64,000 nucleotides of DNA, taken from NCBI GenBank assembly GCA_958510825.1, contig OY294047.1, positions 5,580,001 through 5,644,000 of the forward strand, written 5' to 3'. The position numbers were made by a program, and so were the translations under genes. This document shows positions 1-11,356 of the stretch, in pieces (position 1 is the stretch's first letter; every line of letters starts with the position of its first letter). Below the pieces are notes generated by a model. That model ran no database searches. It saw only the letters and a list, made by a program, of their open reading frames with translations, and was not told where the DNA came from. This stretch comes from Brachypterus glaber (taxonomy: Eukaryota > Arthropoda > Insecta > Coleoptera > Kateretidae).

Positions 1-2207
1 CGAATAATTGAAGTCAACAGTGTAAATTTTTCGAGTAAAAGTAATTACTTTGCATTTTTTTATGTTTAAAAATAAATTATTTAGTTGACACCATTCCATA
101 AGGAGCGATAATTGATTTTGAAGAAAAAGGCAGTCATTAAGGTTCATAATTCGTAAAAACAATTTTAAATCAGTAGCTTTAAACAGGATAAAAAAGTAGT
201 TAAATCATTTATAAAATATAAAAACAGCAAAGGACCTAAATTTAATTTAATAATGATACAATCTTAAAATAAACCATAGAAAAAGAAGAATTTCTGAACT
301 ACACTAACTTTTGTGCAAAATGTTATAAACAAACGTTATCCAAGTATCAAAATAAAAATGAAGATGGCGACAACTTTGTATTTTAAAATTCGTACATTTT
401 CAGTGTTAAGGAAAAACACAGTAGTTGCATAAGAAAATAAAAGGTACTTTTGGAGATAGTTGGTTTTAAAACACGATTTTTAGACCCAACAACTGCAAAT
501 ATAGTAATAATCGTCCTACGAAGTTAGTGATAAATATGCCTGAATCGACCTTAAACCACTTTAATTTAAATTTCAGTCAACATTATAGATAACATTTAAA
601 GAGTATGAACGTTTTAAATAATATATATTTAATATTAAATTTAAGGTAAAATTACACCACTCAGGTTAAATAGGCCAATGCTGCTACGCACAAATTTACA
701 CTGAATGGAGATTTCTCCATTTAGAATAGACAGGGACAAAAGTTCTACCCAAAAAGGATAGAAGTAATATCACCAACATAAAGAAAAAAAATCTCCTAGG
801 TTTTATGTTGGCTGCACTGTCAGTAACGCTATTTTCTTTAGCCACTGTCATTGTGTGAGCTGCTTTTGATATTGTTTTGATTTCAGTTTTTTGTGTGTTT
901 TACTAAATATTGTGTTTTTATTGACTATTATAGTACTTTTACGAGTTTTTATATTTAAATATTGTTTACCAAAGGTAAGTTCTTTCTTTATACCTTAGAT
1001 TTAAAGCCGTTTGGACTTTTGCAATCCTTGTAAAAACATCTTGGAATTTTGGTAGCTATAACAGAAATAACGCTCCTCATAAAATTAATTTCTTGAAATG
1101 TAGAAACTGGTAACGATATTAAAATATATAATAATAATATATAGTTAATAATAAATATGATAAATATTAAATAAATTCATATTTACCTTTTCATATTTGA
1201 GGTGATGTTTTGTAAATAAATAAACAGATTAAGCAACCAACCTAAGAACAATTAATAGGATTTATATTTCATTCTTTATTTTACTATTAAATCATCAGTT
1301 TTTTTTCTTAGCAAAAAATATTCATTTCTTTTGCTTTATTTACAAAAATCAACGGTAACTGTTAATAAATATTGAAAAAAATGCAATATTTTTTTAATTT
1401 ATTTAAGTTGGTAGTGGCGTGCCGTACACAAATGAGATAGAGATAGGGTAGACCTCTTCTGTTTCATAATTCTAGTTGTACAGAGCTCTATTCGTTTTAA
1501 TCGGAGCGTTTGTTATTGGTGTTCTGTCGTTTTTTGCACCTACCCGCCCCTTTCGTTGTAGCTTTCTTACCGTAACATTAATATTTTTAAAGTAATTTTA
1601 ATAATAATTATTAACAATAAGTATAATTTATAATAAATTATACAAGTATAACAATTGATTTTTTTTTATATACGGTTATATGTATTTTAATTAAAATTCA
1701 ATATGTTTAACAAAAAGTAGGCGAGAAAATTAAAATAGACCTGTTGCATATCCAAAAATATATTTAAGAACTAAATTTATCTTTAAGATTACAATTTTTT
1801 TGTGTCTTTTGTTTTGTTTTACATATTTATTTAAAATTACAAAGAATATTTATTCAATAGTTCTTTTTTTATATAGCTATATTTTAATATGTTATCTTTA
1901 TTTAATGAAAATGATAGTATTTTTACCTTTGTTTCCATTTTTGTTAAATAATGTTAAAAGGATCTGATACTCGAGTTGTTTTTAAAATAAATATAATAAA
2001 AAATATGTTTTTTTTTCCATTCTAATGCATACGTTAAACATTATCTTTAAAACAGAAGTAGCTAAATTTTTTAAATGAATTTAATAAACAGAATATATTA
2101 AAATATAGTTGTAATTTGCCAATTTTCATATAAATACATAAAACTAAGCTAAAAATTTTTGGTCTGAACCGTATTAAATACTGAACAATTTTGGGGGTGG
2201 AAACACA
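1..2207. other. AT-rich intergenic or intronic stretch, no gene seen
   Basis: I see no exon, RNA gene or clear inverted repeat here. A somewhat less AT-rich patch at about 1414-1560 has no reading frame I recognise. A GT donor-like site (AAAGGTAAGT) at about 970 has no supported exon before it. Confidence 0.5.
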
Positions 2208-2209
2208 TA

Positions 2210-3056
2210 CAGTGCGTGCATTAAGTCTGGAATCACCCGAATAACTTTTTAGTTACAAGTAAAATACAAAAATCCTCGGACAGGTCGATTTATATTTTTA
2301 ATTCTGCAAATTTTGGTCTAAAAAAAGTTATCAAAATTGGCACCCCCTTGCACCCTCACCCCCCAACTTTTTTTTTCAAATAGCAACCTACCCCTTGTGA
2401 TACATCATTGGAAAGGTAATTTAATAAGCTTTCCAACAGTGTATGATAAAGCCTAATTTGTTAAAGGGTCTATGAAAAAACGCATGTTTTATTTAAACAT
2501 TGTTTGTGTGAAATATTACGCATATGGTAATTGTTGCCCTATTTCCTACTTGGCACCTTCCTGAAAATGTAAATAAGGTTGTTTTAAACTTATTGTAATA
2601 TTTTATACCCTGTTGAAAAATGCAATTTTTTTCTTTTTATTGACCAATTTTATGTTTACTATTTAATCGATTTTAATCCCGTTTTTTTACTGTCCACTGT
2701 CAAAGTGCTGAAGGACATCAATTTGAACATTTATAGTGAACTAAAGTTATACTTCACATGTCTTTATAATAAACTAAATTGTGCATTTTATCATTAGCCC
2801 TTAACAAATTAGGCTTTATCATACACCGTTGGAAAGCTTATTAAATTACCTTTCCAACGAAGTGTCACAAGGGGTAGGTTGCTATTTGAAAAAAAAAAGT
2901 TGGGGGGTGAGGGTGCAAGGGGGTGCAAATTTTAATAACTTTTATTACACCATAATTTGCAAAATTAAAAATAAAAATCGACCTATCCGAGGGTTTTTGT
3001 GTTTTACTTGTAACTAAAAAGTTAATCGGGTGATTCCAGACTTAATGCACGCACTG
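2210..3056. mobile_element. Mariner-type MITE with ~260-bp terminal inverted repeats
   Basis: The ends read CAGTGCGTGCATTAAGTCTG and its inverted counterpart, and both are flanked by TA (2208-2209, 3057-3058), the target duplication of Tc1/mariner elements. The inverted arms are about 260 bp and diverged. There is no transposase. A single arm of the same family lies at 39484-39703. Confidence 0.85.
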
Positions 3057-3119
3057 TATATAAATTACCAAAGTTTCGTTTTTATCGAATGAAGATTAAT
3101 TTTAATTTTTGGGGTAAAC

Positions 3120-3631
3120 ATAATAGAATATTCTATAACTAGTATGGAATAGACAATATTGCGCGCAAGAAGCAAGTTTGTCATACGAGCCGGCAGGCGA
3201 GTATGACGGTCCCGCGAGCACGGAATGACTATTCCATACGTGTTGTAGACTATACTTTTTCTTCGACTGCAAATATGAAACACTGTATGGTTAAAAACAA
3301 TGTTTTTTGTGACTCGACATTGCAAATGCAACAAAACACATATTTTTAATTAAAACAATTAATATTATTTAATAATTTTATCAAATCAGTAGTTAAAAAA
3401 GATGTTTATTTAATTTTAGCACATATTTACAAATTATAATGCAAAAATTGAAGTTTATGTCAGATTGTTGTGACAGATATCAAGTTTAAATATTTAACAA
3501 TAGATGGAGCAGTTTTAATTTTTTGAACTAAATTGATAAAAAACTGGTCAAATATTAAAAAAAACTAATAAACTTTATGTTATTTTAACGCAAAACTTTG
3601 AATTGCATATAATTATTCAATATTTTATGGT

Positions 3632-3672
<41 letters not shown>

Positions 3673-3780
3673 TATAAACAAGAGATGGCTCTACATGTGC
3701 TCATTCTAACACTTGATACGGAATATTCATACCGTATCTAGAACTAGAATGGATTCATTCTGTGTTTGAAAAGTGTGTGT
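3120..3780. repeat. Dispersed repeat, copy 1
   Basis: About 660 bp that recur in the same orientation at 52915-53590, with scattered substitutions and small indels. Shared landmarks are TCTATAACTAGTATGGAATA near the start and CACTTGATACGGAATATTCA near the end. An (AT)n run at 3634-3668 occurs only in this copy. There is no coding capacity and the class is unknown. Confidence 0.75.
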
Positions 3781-3945
3781 ATTTGCATACATTCTATAGC
3801 AGTCGTAGAAAAATAAAATTCATCGTTCAGAATTCAATACAGTAACAAATTGAATAATTTCGTGTGAACTTACTGAGAATTTAATTCTCAGTATGTTTAC
3901 AAGAAATTTTAACTTTGAAATTATTTATCTTCGTCGTCGCGACGT

Positions 3946-4193
3946 CTAAATAACATTGACAGAATAGGAATGTAAATCTTGCAGGAGTCCATTAAAACTT
4001 GGTGGATGGTTATGGTGGCTAGTCTTAAATTCGATGGTATTTTTGTAAGTGGTAACTCTCGCTTTGCATTTAAGGGTATCTTTCTTGTTACAACAACGAT
4101 GCGTTTTCGGTCCAATTTTAGTCTCAAATTTGTATTCGTATCTTTTGTAAACTAAAATGGGATGGCTTACTCCCTTTTTAAAATAAACTATTT
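3946..4193 (-). CDS. mod(mdg4): FLYWCH alternative 3' exon (lowest-coordinate copy)
   Basis: The exon follows a TTTTTTTAG acceptor and encodes 81 residues after two leading bases of a split codon. It has no ATG, so a start-codon ORF search misses it. It begins IVYFKKGVSHPILVY, followed by Tyr-rich sequence, HRCCNKKDTLKC and SHHNH. These supply the paired Cys and His of a FLYWCH zinc finger. The classic Trp position is Arg here (THRCC), whereas most other copies have W-x-C. It is the last exon of the array in transcription order. In mod(mdg4) such exons give each BTB isoform its own C-terminal domain. That role here is inferred from array structure, since the BTB exons are outside the window. 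Confidence 0.8.
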
Positions 4194-4256
4194 CTAAAAA
4201 AATAAATATATTAAATTAATATCTTAATCTTTTTAATACAAATAAAATTATCTTTC

Positions 4257-5240
4257 ATAGACCGGGAGCCCACGCCCAGTATAATTTGTTTTATTACCTC
4301 ACCGTTGAGACTTTGTATATATGTTCTTTATGTCCAGTCAAACAACTTGTTACATAAGAAAATTCTCGATAGCGGGGAGTTTTTTTTAACCATCCCTTAA
4401 CTTTAGGGCGTCCGACAACGTTATTGCCAGAAAATTTTTTTCGGACAAGGTTACCATTTGATTTTAAATATTTTTTTCTATTTTGCGACTCTTATAAGCT
4501 CATAATCACACGCATTTTGCGTGTACTTATAGGCCCATAAGAGGTCTCTACTTTTTTTTCTTTTGGGTTGGCAACAGACAAAACTCTATCTCTTGACGTT
4601 TGCCGTGCAATTGTGAACGTCGGTTTAAAGTTTAATTTTCTACAAAATTTTGTATTTAGGTTATGTTTTACCGTGTTAGAATTGTGGCTTGGTTACTTGC
4701 AGTGGAAAAAAAAAAGAAATGACTATAAAATATATCAAAATAATATTCGTTCTTAGAATTTTAAACATGAAGAAAACTGTAATGCCAACCCGAAACAAAA
4801 ATCCCTAAATCAGTCATCAATTTAAATGTAAGTTTCATAAAATTTTAGAGCAAAATAGAAAAAATTTTATAAAGCACTCGTTTAATATACTATTATTAAA
4901 CGATCCTGAAAAAATCAGTTGTGAGGTGCTAAATGTTATGACGTCATAACTAACCTAACATGGTAAACTTATGACGTCTAAACATTTAGCATCTCCAACT
5001 GATTTTTTCAGGATCGTTTAACAAAAATATTAAAAATCAAGTGGTAACTTTGTCCGACAAAAATTTTCTGGCAATAACGTTGTCGGACGCCCTAAAGTTA
5101 AGAGATGTCAAAAAAAACGCCCCGCTACCGAAAATTTTCTTATGTAACAAGTTGTTTGACTGGATATAAAGAACACATATACAAAGTCTCAGCAGTTACG
5201 TAATAAAAAAAATTATACTGGGCGTGGGCTCCCGGACTAT
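4257..5240. mobile_element. Non-autonomous DNA transposon, ~220-bp TIRs, nested palindrome
   Basis: The ends begin CCGGGAGCCCACGCCCAGTA and are matched by an inverted arm ending at about 5236. The two arms agree over roughly 220 bp. A second, tighter inverted repeat lies in the middle (4899-5025, arms starting AAACGATCCTGAAAAAATCAG), which looks like another MITE inserted inside. No transposase is present and I could not settle the target duplication. Confidence 0.8.
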
Positions 5241-5535
5241 AAGCTATTCCTCAATAAGAGCTTTTAGGATTATACTGCCCTGATTAAGTAAAGGACAGTA
5301 AGTGACATTGGTCAATAGCAGCGTTTTCAAAATATTACATCAGGGTTGACGTGAAAACACCGCTATGCGACAAGTGTACCTTACTGCCCTTTAGTTTAAC
5401 AGGGCTGTATATACGTAGATTTTTTAAAACCTAGTTAAAAATATATATATTTAGTTAGACTGAATGTTTTATTGTTTTCTGTAATAATTCAAATACTATT
5501 TATAAAAATTAATAATTAATATTATAATATACATA

Positions 5536-6208
5536 GCGGTTCTTTTAGGCTTTGTACATAAATACCTATTTTTATTCGAGTGTAACTAAAAGCGCCACTT
5601 TTTGTATAACACAGGTCAACAGCTAAAAAGGTGCCTATACTCTGTCAACGTTTTCTAGATAATTCATCCCAAACTTGTTAATATTATAATATAGACAAAT
5701 TAATTGGAACTGACAAATTACACAATATTTTTGAAAATGCTTAGGTTTTTGAGGTTGCTAATACGAAATACGATGTTAAAAATTTAAAATTCAAAACAGT
5801 GGATCCAATATGGCGTCGAAATATTTAAAAAATTCAATATTGCTTTTCCATTTTGAAAATTTTCAAAATTTTGGAAAGCCTTTTTTTAAGTCCGAAGGAT
5901 TTTTTATTTAAATCTTTTCAACGCGGCACGTTATAAAGGGATAGTAAATGGATAACCTAAAAAAAAAACCTGAATGTTTTCTTTCAAAATGGCGGAGTTG
6001 TGCTCTTTTAAGTTCGAAAATGCTCTACATTGCTTCATTTTAGGAATGGAGGTCAAATTCGTGTTCAGCATCAAAAAGTACATCGAAAATGATATATCAG
6101 ACAAAATGGAGACATGTTTTTTTTTGTCGACTAGTGTTATATATAATTACAAAAAGTGGCGCTTTTAATTTAAAAGTTTTAAATACAATCGAATAAAAGA
6201 ACTATTTA
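5536..6208. mobile_element. MITE with AAAGCGCCACTTTTTGTA arms
   Basis: Imperfect terminal inverted repeats share AAAGCGCCACTTTTTGTA and an outer TTCTTTTA motif. A third, single arm lies at 10340-10402. The right end stops 2 bp short of the stop codon of the zinc-ribbon exon at 6210-6442. Confidence 0.7.
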
Positions 6209-6209
6209 T

Positions 6210-6442
6210 CTATTCCCTGTTATAAAAATGTGTTTCGTTAAAACAAAATAAACAATAAGCTGGTTTTCCCTCACAAACTTCGCAATACGTATAGGTTTGT
6301 TTAGCTTTACTGCCGGCATCTCGACTCGACATATGCTCCCGCAATTTTCTATAGCAGCCAACACATTTTCTTCGTCTCCTTTTCATAATTCCTGGCCTAT
6401 CTTGGGTCAATGTGTGACTTTTCATAGAAAGTAACTTATATT
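6210..6442 (-). CDS. piggyBac-type zinc-ribbon alternative 3' exon, copy 1
   Basis: The exon starts at an ATTTTTAG acceptor, has two leading bases then 76 codons plus stop, the same phase as the FLYWCH exons. After a basic RRRRKCVGCYRKLRE segment it has TYTYCEVCEGKPAYCLFCF and a His four residues on. The pattern C-x2-C, C-x2-C, P-x-x-C-x2-C-F-x3-H resembles the C-terminal zinc ribbon/cysteine-rich domain of piggyBac-family transposases. There is no DDE catalytic core, no terminal repeats and no ATG near the acceptor, so it reads as a terminal exon of a larger gene rather than a transposon relic. Linkage to the mod(mdg4)-like locus is inferred from strand, phase and position. Confidence 0.7.
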
Positions 6443-6829
6443 CTAAAAATTGAATAAGGTATGTATTATTTTAGTGCTTAGAAGTATGAATACCAATTCA
6501 GATGGAGCTAAATATGCAGTAAATCGAGATAAGAATACAGTCGTATTTTTAAAAGGTATTTCGCGCCTAGTGTGCTACCTTTTTGCACTCATCTCACGGA
6601 TTTTGACGTAGTACTAGTAGTGAAAACGTAAGAGCCTTTAAAACTGGTCAGTAAATTAGACTTCCCTTATCCTTGCGCCTTTAAGAAAAACACTTAAAGC
6701 CGGCCCACTCTAGACTATTAGTCAATAAGATAGGAATAATACGAGCTTTATATTAAGCCACTTTCGAAAAAAAAAAGAAGGCGGTAGTTTTAGGATAACA
6801 CACAGAAAAAAAGGATATCTTGAATGGCT

Positions 6830-7130
6830 TCCGATATGTTCAACGCCATGAATGTCTTGGATCAAGTCCGCCGTGATCTTGGCATTTGAGGTCCTAGACT
6901 TAAGGACATTTCCTTAAATCAAAGCCACTTAAACCATTTATTTAAGATCATATTATCTTAAACCAAGTATGTAATTATCTTGATTTAACATCATATTATC
7001 TTTATCCAAGATCATATTATCTTACAACAAGTCTTGGTTTAATATAATATAATCTTGAATGAAGAGAATTACAATCTTGATTTAAGATTATGATTCTCTT
7101 GATTCAATATCATATTGACCCGATAGTCAG
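6830..7130. repeat. Degenerate short repeat rich in ATCATATTATCTT
   Basis: From about 6940 to 7115, units of roughly 20-25 bases built on AAGATCATATTATCTT recur with drift and in both orientations. The sequence from 6443 to 7368 otherwise shows no exon. Confidence 0.55.
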
Positions 7131-7368
7131 GTTCCAGGGTTAATAGAATGGTAAATATTTTGAAAAAATTTCCCACACATGTATAATATTATTTCGCACG
7201 CCTATGAAATATGATACTTTCTTACTCTGTTAATCGAGTGAAATATGGTTTTATAGGTGGTCGTAGGAAAAAGCACTTGTTTTTGAAGAAAAAATTGTTG
7301 CAACGCCATTGCAAAATGACACAATTTTAGTAGAAATATTTAAAAAAAAAATAAGAAACATGGCCCTG

Positions 7369-7580
7369 TTAACAAGACTTATGTGTTCTATTAAAACAAG
7401 GTAAGCAATAAGCTGGTTGTCCCTCACAGTTCTCGCAGTATGTATAAGTTTTTTTTGTTTTCCTGTCAGCTTCACGACTTTTCAAATATTCTCTTAAGGT
7501 TTTATAGCATCCAACACATTTTCTTCGTCTTCTCTTATTATTAATTGTTATCTCCGCAGCCAGTGTGTGACACATTAAGT
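7369..7580 (-). CDS. piggyBac-type zinc-ribbon alternative 3' exon, copy 2
   Basis: The acceptor AATTTTTAG is followed by two bases and 69 codons plus stop. Key stretch: KRRRRKCVGCYKTLREYL, a linker, then TYTYCENCEGQPAYCLPCF-NRTH. All eight predicted zinc ligands (four Cys pairs or Cys/His) are present, making this the cleanest copy. Its basic run of K/R just before the first Cys pair is shared by the other two copies. The three copies sit in a row at the 3' end of the array, so they arose by local duplication. Function is unknown: protein, DNA or chromatin binding are all possible for this fold. Confidence 0.72.
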
Positions 7581-7647
7581 CTAAAAATTTTTATTAATTG
7601 ATAAAAATATAGGAATAAATAACTGTTGTCCAAGTATACTAAGTATA

Positions 7648-8860
7648 GGAAAGACGCCTAATTTCGGATGGTTTCCTAATTATGGAATATTAATACTTAT
7701 TTTTATTACCAAAACATCCTAGGTATAAATCCTAATTAATTTCAGATAATATATTATATTTTATGCACGTTACATCTTAAAAGCTTTAAATCACTGATAT
7801 TCATAAATTTTAATTTATTTAATTGAATCTTGGTATTAAAAACAGGCCACTAAAAACTAATTTAAACACTTATTTATTAAAAATATATTTGCAGTAAAGA
7901 ATTACAAAACATCAAATCACTGCGCTGGTACCAGTACAGCGTTGCCAAAGTTTATTAGAAACCGATAGGAAATTGTTTTTTTACGGGTGGAAACACCCGT
8001 TATTTTATTTCTTTTTAGTTGAAAACTAAACTTTTTAAACAAAAACAGCAATGATCTTTATTTAAATATTAATATATGTGATAACAACTATTTTATTGGA
8101 ATATTGGTGTATCTAAGATACTATCTGCAGAGGTAAACAGAAACCTACTTTTATGTGAAGCCAAAAGTCAAACTAAATCCGTCCTGTAATATGGTAACGG
8201 TAGAACTTCTCCCCGTTAAATGGCAGCACAAATCGTTTAATTGCAAATGACAAAATTATGGCTCCTATTGTATTCGTAAAAAATTGATTAATGATTAAAT
8301 TCGAGATTAAATTACTTCTTTAAGGAATAGTATTTGCAAAACAAAAAGTCAAGGAATAACAAAAAACATAAGCAATGGGATCCAGACAACTAATAACTCT
8401 CTCTCTAGAATACACATACCGTTAATATAAATTATCGCCAACATCTCGGTTTGTTTGTATATTCAGGCCTGAACAATAACAATAACCAGTAACTGTTATT
8501 GTTGTCTCTGTTAGAACAAAGCTGTGCGAGTAAGACAGAGGAATGTATATGTTGGCTACGTTTTTGTCAGTTTTTACGAACGAAATGCCTATTCTAGAGA
8601 GAAGTTATTAGTTCGTTGGATCCAGATCTACATATAAAAAAAATGGGTTATTTTCGAAATTAGGAACACTTTTTCAAATGCACAAACATGCGCAGTTTTT
8701 TTAACCATGTTTTTTGGAAAAAATTAACTAATACAATTGTTTTCATAATAAATCATGCTTTTTTATAATAAATTGTATGTTGTTATATAAAAAAAATCAA
8801 ATAGTAATACCGCCAATTAAATATTGCATAAATTGTAAATGGTATCCGAAATAGTATTTA
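7648..8860. mobile_element. MITE of the GGAAAGACGCCTAATTTCGG family, copy 1, with nested insertion
   Basis: The left end matches the family seen complete at 17988-18742, including the internal CTGCAGAGGTAAACAGAAAC segment at about 8127. The right end is truncated. A second inverted-repeat element of about 250 bp (8380-8625, TAATAACTCTC/GAGAGAAGTTATTA arms) is inserted inside. Confidence 0.7.
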
Positions 8861-9067
8861 GTAGTTATTTCAGTATTTTTTTTTTAATTATAAGGGCAAT
8901 GCACATTGTGCATTTTATTGCTTTTCACAATAATAATTCTTTTAAATTTTATTTTCATGAATATGTATTATTAAAAGACAAAACATTGACATACATTACT
9001 TACTGTTTTTTTTTTGTTCTTTACCAAGATCCAATCTAACAATTTTTAATTTGTAAGAATATCTTTT

Positions 9068-9900
9068 AAGTATAGACAAAATAAACAAATATATTGATTT
9101 TTGACCGTCTGCGCATACTTCTGAGTCCCGACTAAATGCGTCCTCCATTTTGATTCCAATTGTCCAAAATAAAGTAAAAAAATATATATTTTATGTTGGT
9201 AACACTGTGTTACGTTAGATATAAATATTTTCTTTGTTAGAGATGTGTCTTTTCATTTTACTTCAGTAGTCAGTAAAAGTTTCTTTTTGTCGTTGTTTTG
9301 CTGCAACAGTTTGTTATATATGTAAAAACTAAATCAATATGTTATACTACACAGATATTTATTTATTTTTACCAGTAATTTAAATATAAAAATATAATTC
9401 TTCGCACACACCTCTAACATATTCGTGCAACAGGTTAACATAACCTAATTTATGTATGTTTTGAGTTTGTTTTCGAGGTTTTTCTGTTATTTTTTCTACG
9501 CGTTTGGTGTTTTGTGCTAGAAGGGTGAACATTTTATTTTATTATAGACTATATAATAGCGTTTTTGAACTTTTAAAGTGTTTCTGTGTTTTTTGTATAT
9601 TTTATAGTGCTTTTTCAAAGAACTAGTAAAGTCTTTGCAATGACGTGTTTTATAAAAAGTTGTAGAAACATAAAACGACTGCTACCTGCAGACAGCAGTA
9701 TCATATTTTTTAGGTAAGTTTGATTTTATTTAATATAACATAAGAAAACATTAAAAAGTTATGTCGTTTATTTATTTACATTTTACCCACTAATTTAAAT
9801 TTCCCGGCTGATTTCTGACGTAACTTCCGATCTAAATGGAGGACTCGTAAATTTGTATATAACCTTGAGATGACAGCTCATCTATGTTCTTTGTCTATGC
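9068..9900. mobile_element. Probable non-autonomous element enclosing a THAP-like exon
   Basis: TAGACAAA and GTCCTCCATTT occur near the left end and, inverted, near the right end, so the segment looks like a transposon with weak inverted ends. It encloses the THAP-like exon candidate. No target duplication could be fixed. Confidence 0.45.
9640..9713 (+). pseudogene. Possible THAP-like first exon
   Basis: An ATG opens 24 codons beginning MTCFIKSCRN and ending IIFFR at a good GTAAGT donor. The Cys-x4-Cys start and the FFR before a donor resemble the first exon of THAP-domain proteins, including P-element-type transposases. I found no downstream exon with the remaining Cys-His ligands, so it is probably an orphan exon carried inside a transposon. 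Confidence 0.3.
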
Positions 9901-9905
9901 TTTTA

Positions 9906-10047
9906 AGGCTGGGTTTATCAAAGTGCAGCTAAATTTAGCTGACACGTAATAACCATAGCAACTCCAACCAAAATCCAAAATTTGCCTTTAACTGAGACTT
10001 TATCTTTTAGATAAAGTTTTAACTGTACATTGATAAACTGGGCCTAA
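9906..10047. mobile_element. Short MITE (~140 bp)
   Basis: Inverted ends AGGCTGGGTTTATCAAAG and ATTGATAAACTGGGCCT. A smaller inverted repeat built on TAGGGCGATTACG follows at about 10086-10160. The single arm at 10340-10402 belongs to the family at 5536-6208. Confidence 0.7.
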
Positions 10048-10620
10048 CAGTATTAAAACATAATAGAAGTAGAAGAAAAATAATGTTTTTAGGGCGATTA
10101 CGGAGACTGCCATCCTAAATCGAAGAGCGAGGTCGGCAATCGCAATCGCCCTGAAAACAGTTTTCGTGTATTATACACTATTTTTTATTCAATTGTAATA
10201 TATCAATAAATACATTTGTATTTTTGAAAAAAAATTTGAGGTTAGAATTAAAATGTCAACAGTTTCAATATCAGTCAACCAATCAACGTCGACTATTTTA
10301 CTTTTGCGGCCTAGGACGAAAAATTAAACTTTTCGTACAGGTTTATTGTACAAAAAGTGGCGCTTTTAGATACAAACGAATAAAAAAACTATTTTCAAGT
10401 TATTTCTCTCCATAGGTCCTGGCATGTCTTGAATCATTCAGGCATATTCACATGTACTATTGAAAATCTATTCGATATTGATAGAAATTACAATACCATG
10501 AAGTTTAATACAGTTGACGTAAATGACCTTGAAATTTTTGTCAATATTGCCACAAATTTCAATCATGGTACATGAGAATAGATCTGATTGTGTGGCTTCT
10601 TATAGAAAATTACTATATTC

Positions 10621-10901
10621 TATAGTATATTCAACTTCAAGATGCATTAGAAGTAAATAAAAAAATCGCGCACGCGGCAGCTGGCGCGTGGTTTCATTGG
10701 TTAGAACACTCGAATGTTGCGAGAGTAGGGATTTAGAAAATTAAACAGGTCAGTACGTGAGCACTTGCGATGAAGCGTACAATGCATTGCAATGGACCGT
10801 TATATAGAAATATTTTGTTTTGAGTCCTACCCTGTCACTAAATCCGTTGTTGTCACGTGCGTTTGTTTACACTTACTGCATTTGAAGTTGAATATACTAT
10901 A
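10621..10901. mobile_element. MITE with TATAGTATATTCAACTTCAA ends
   Basis: A clear 20-bp terminal inverted repeat brackets about 280 bp with higher GC than its surroundings and no reading frame of note. Confidence 0.75.
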
Positions 10902-11143
10902 AAAAGTTTACTATATCATTATTAATTATTCATTAAGCACAAATGAAAATTCAACAAGAGCTAAATAATAATAATAAGTCTGATAAACAGTTTTAGAATT
11001 TTTATTTAAATTATTAAATATATAATTTGTGCGACCTTCAGCTAGGGTAGCCTTTTCTTTCTATAATTTCCAGTTTCAATTCCAGTAAAACTATTGATAA
11101 AAAACATATAAACACAGACCTATTAACAACGAATGCATATGTA

Positions 11144-11356
11144 TCAATACTTATGTATTCTGTTAAAACATGGTAAGCAAAAAGCCGGTTGTCCCTTACA
11201 ATTTTCGCAGTATGTATAAATTTTTTTTGTTTTCTTCTGAGCTTCGCGATATGACATATATTCATTCTCTTAACGTTTTATAGCACCCAACACATTTTCT
11301 TCGTCTTCTCTTGTTATTTACTACAATTTCCTGTGCCAATATGTGACATATTAATT
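11144..11356 (-). pseudogene. piggyBac-type zinc-ribbon 3' exon, copy 3, frameshifted
   Basis: This exon aligns end to end with 7369-7580 and keeps a TTTTTTAG acceptor and two leading bases. It encodes RRRRKCVGCYKTLRE, then hits TGA because GAAT is duplicated (GAATGAAT, about 11262-11269). Past the 4-bp duplication the frame resumes with TYCENCKGQPAFCLPCF and a His before its stop. Without the duplication it would have the usual 3n+2 length (209 bases). All zinc ligands survive, so the lesion looks recent. A sequencing error is less likely for a 4-bp duplication but possible. Confidence 0.7.

Noticed and set aside
970..980. A 5' exon donor (AAAGGTAAGT)
   Set aside because: No reading frame or acceptor supports an exon; the site alone is too weak.
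3921..4127. 68-aa minus-strand frame starting MRLKLDRKR
   Set aside because: It is the wrong frame of the FLYWCH exon at 3946-4193; the finger is in the frame that has no ATG.
7251..7475. 74-aa minus-strand frame overlapping the zinc-ribbon exon
   Set aside because: Different frame from the Cys/His motifs, no domain sense.
11038..11265. 75-aa minus-strand frame starting MNICHIAKLRR
   Set aside because: A shadow of the frameshifted zinc-ribbon exon, in neither of the frames that code its motifs.
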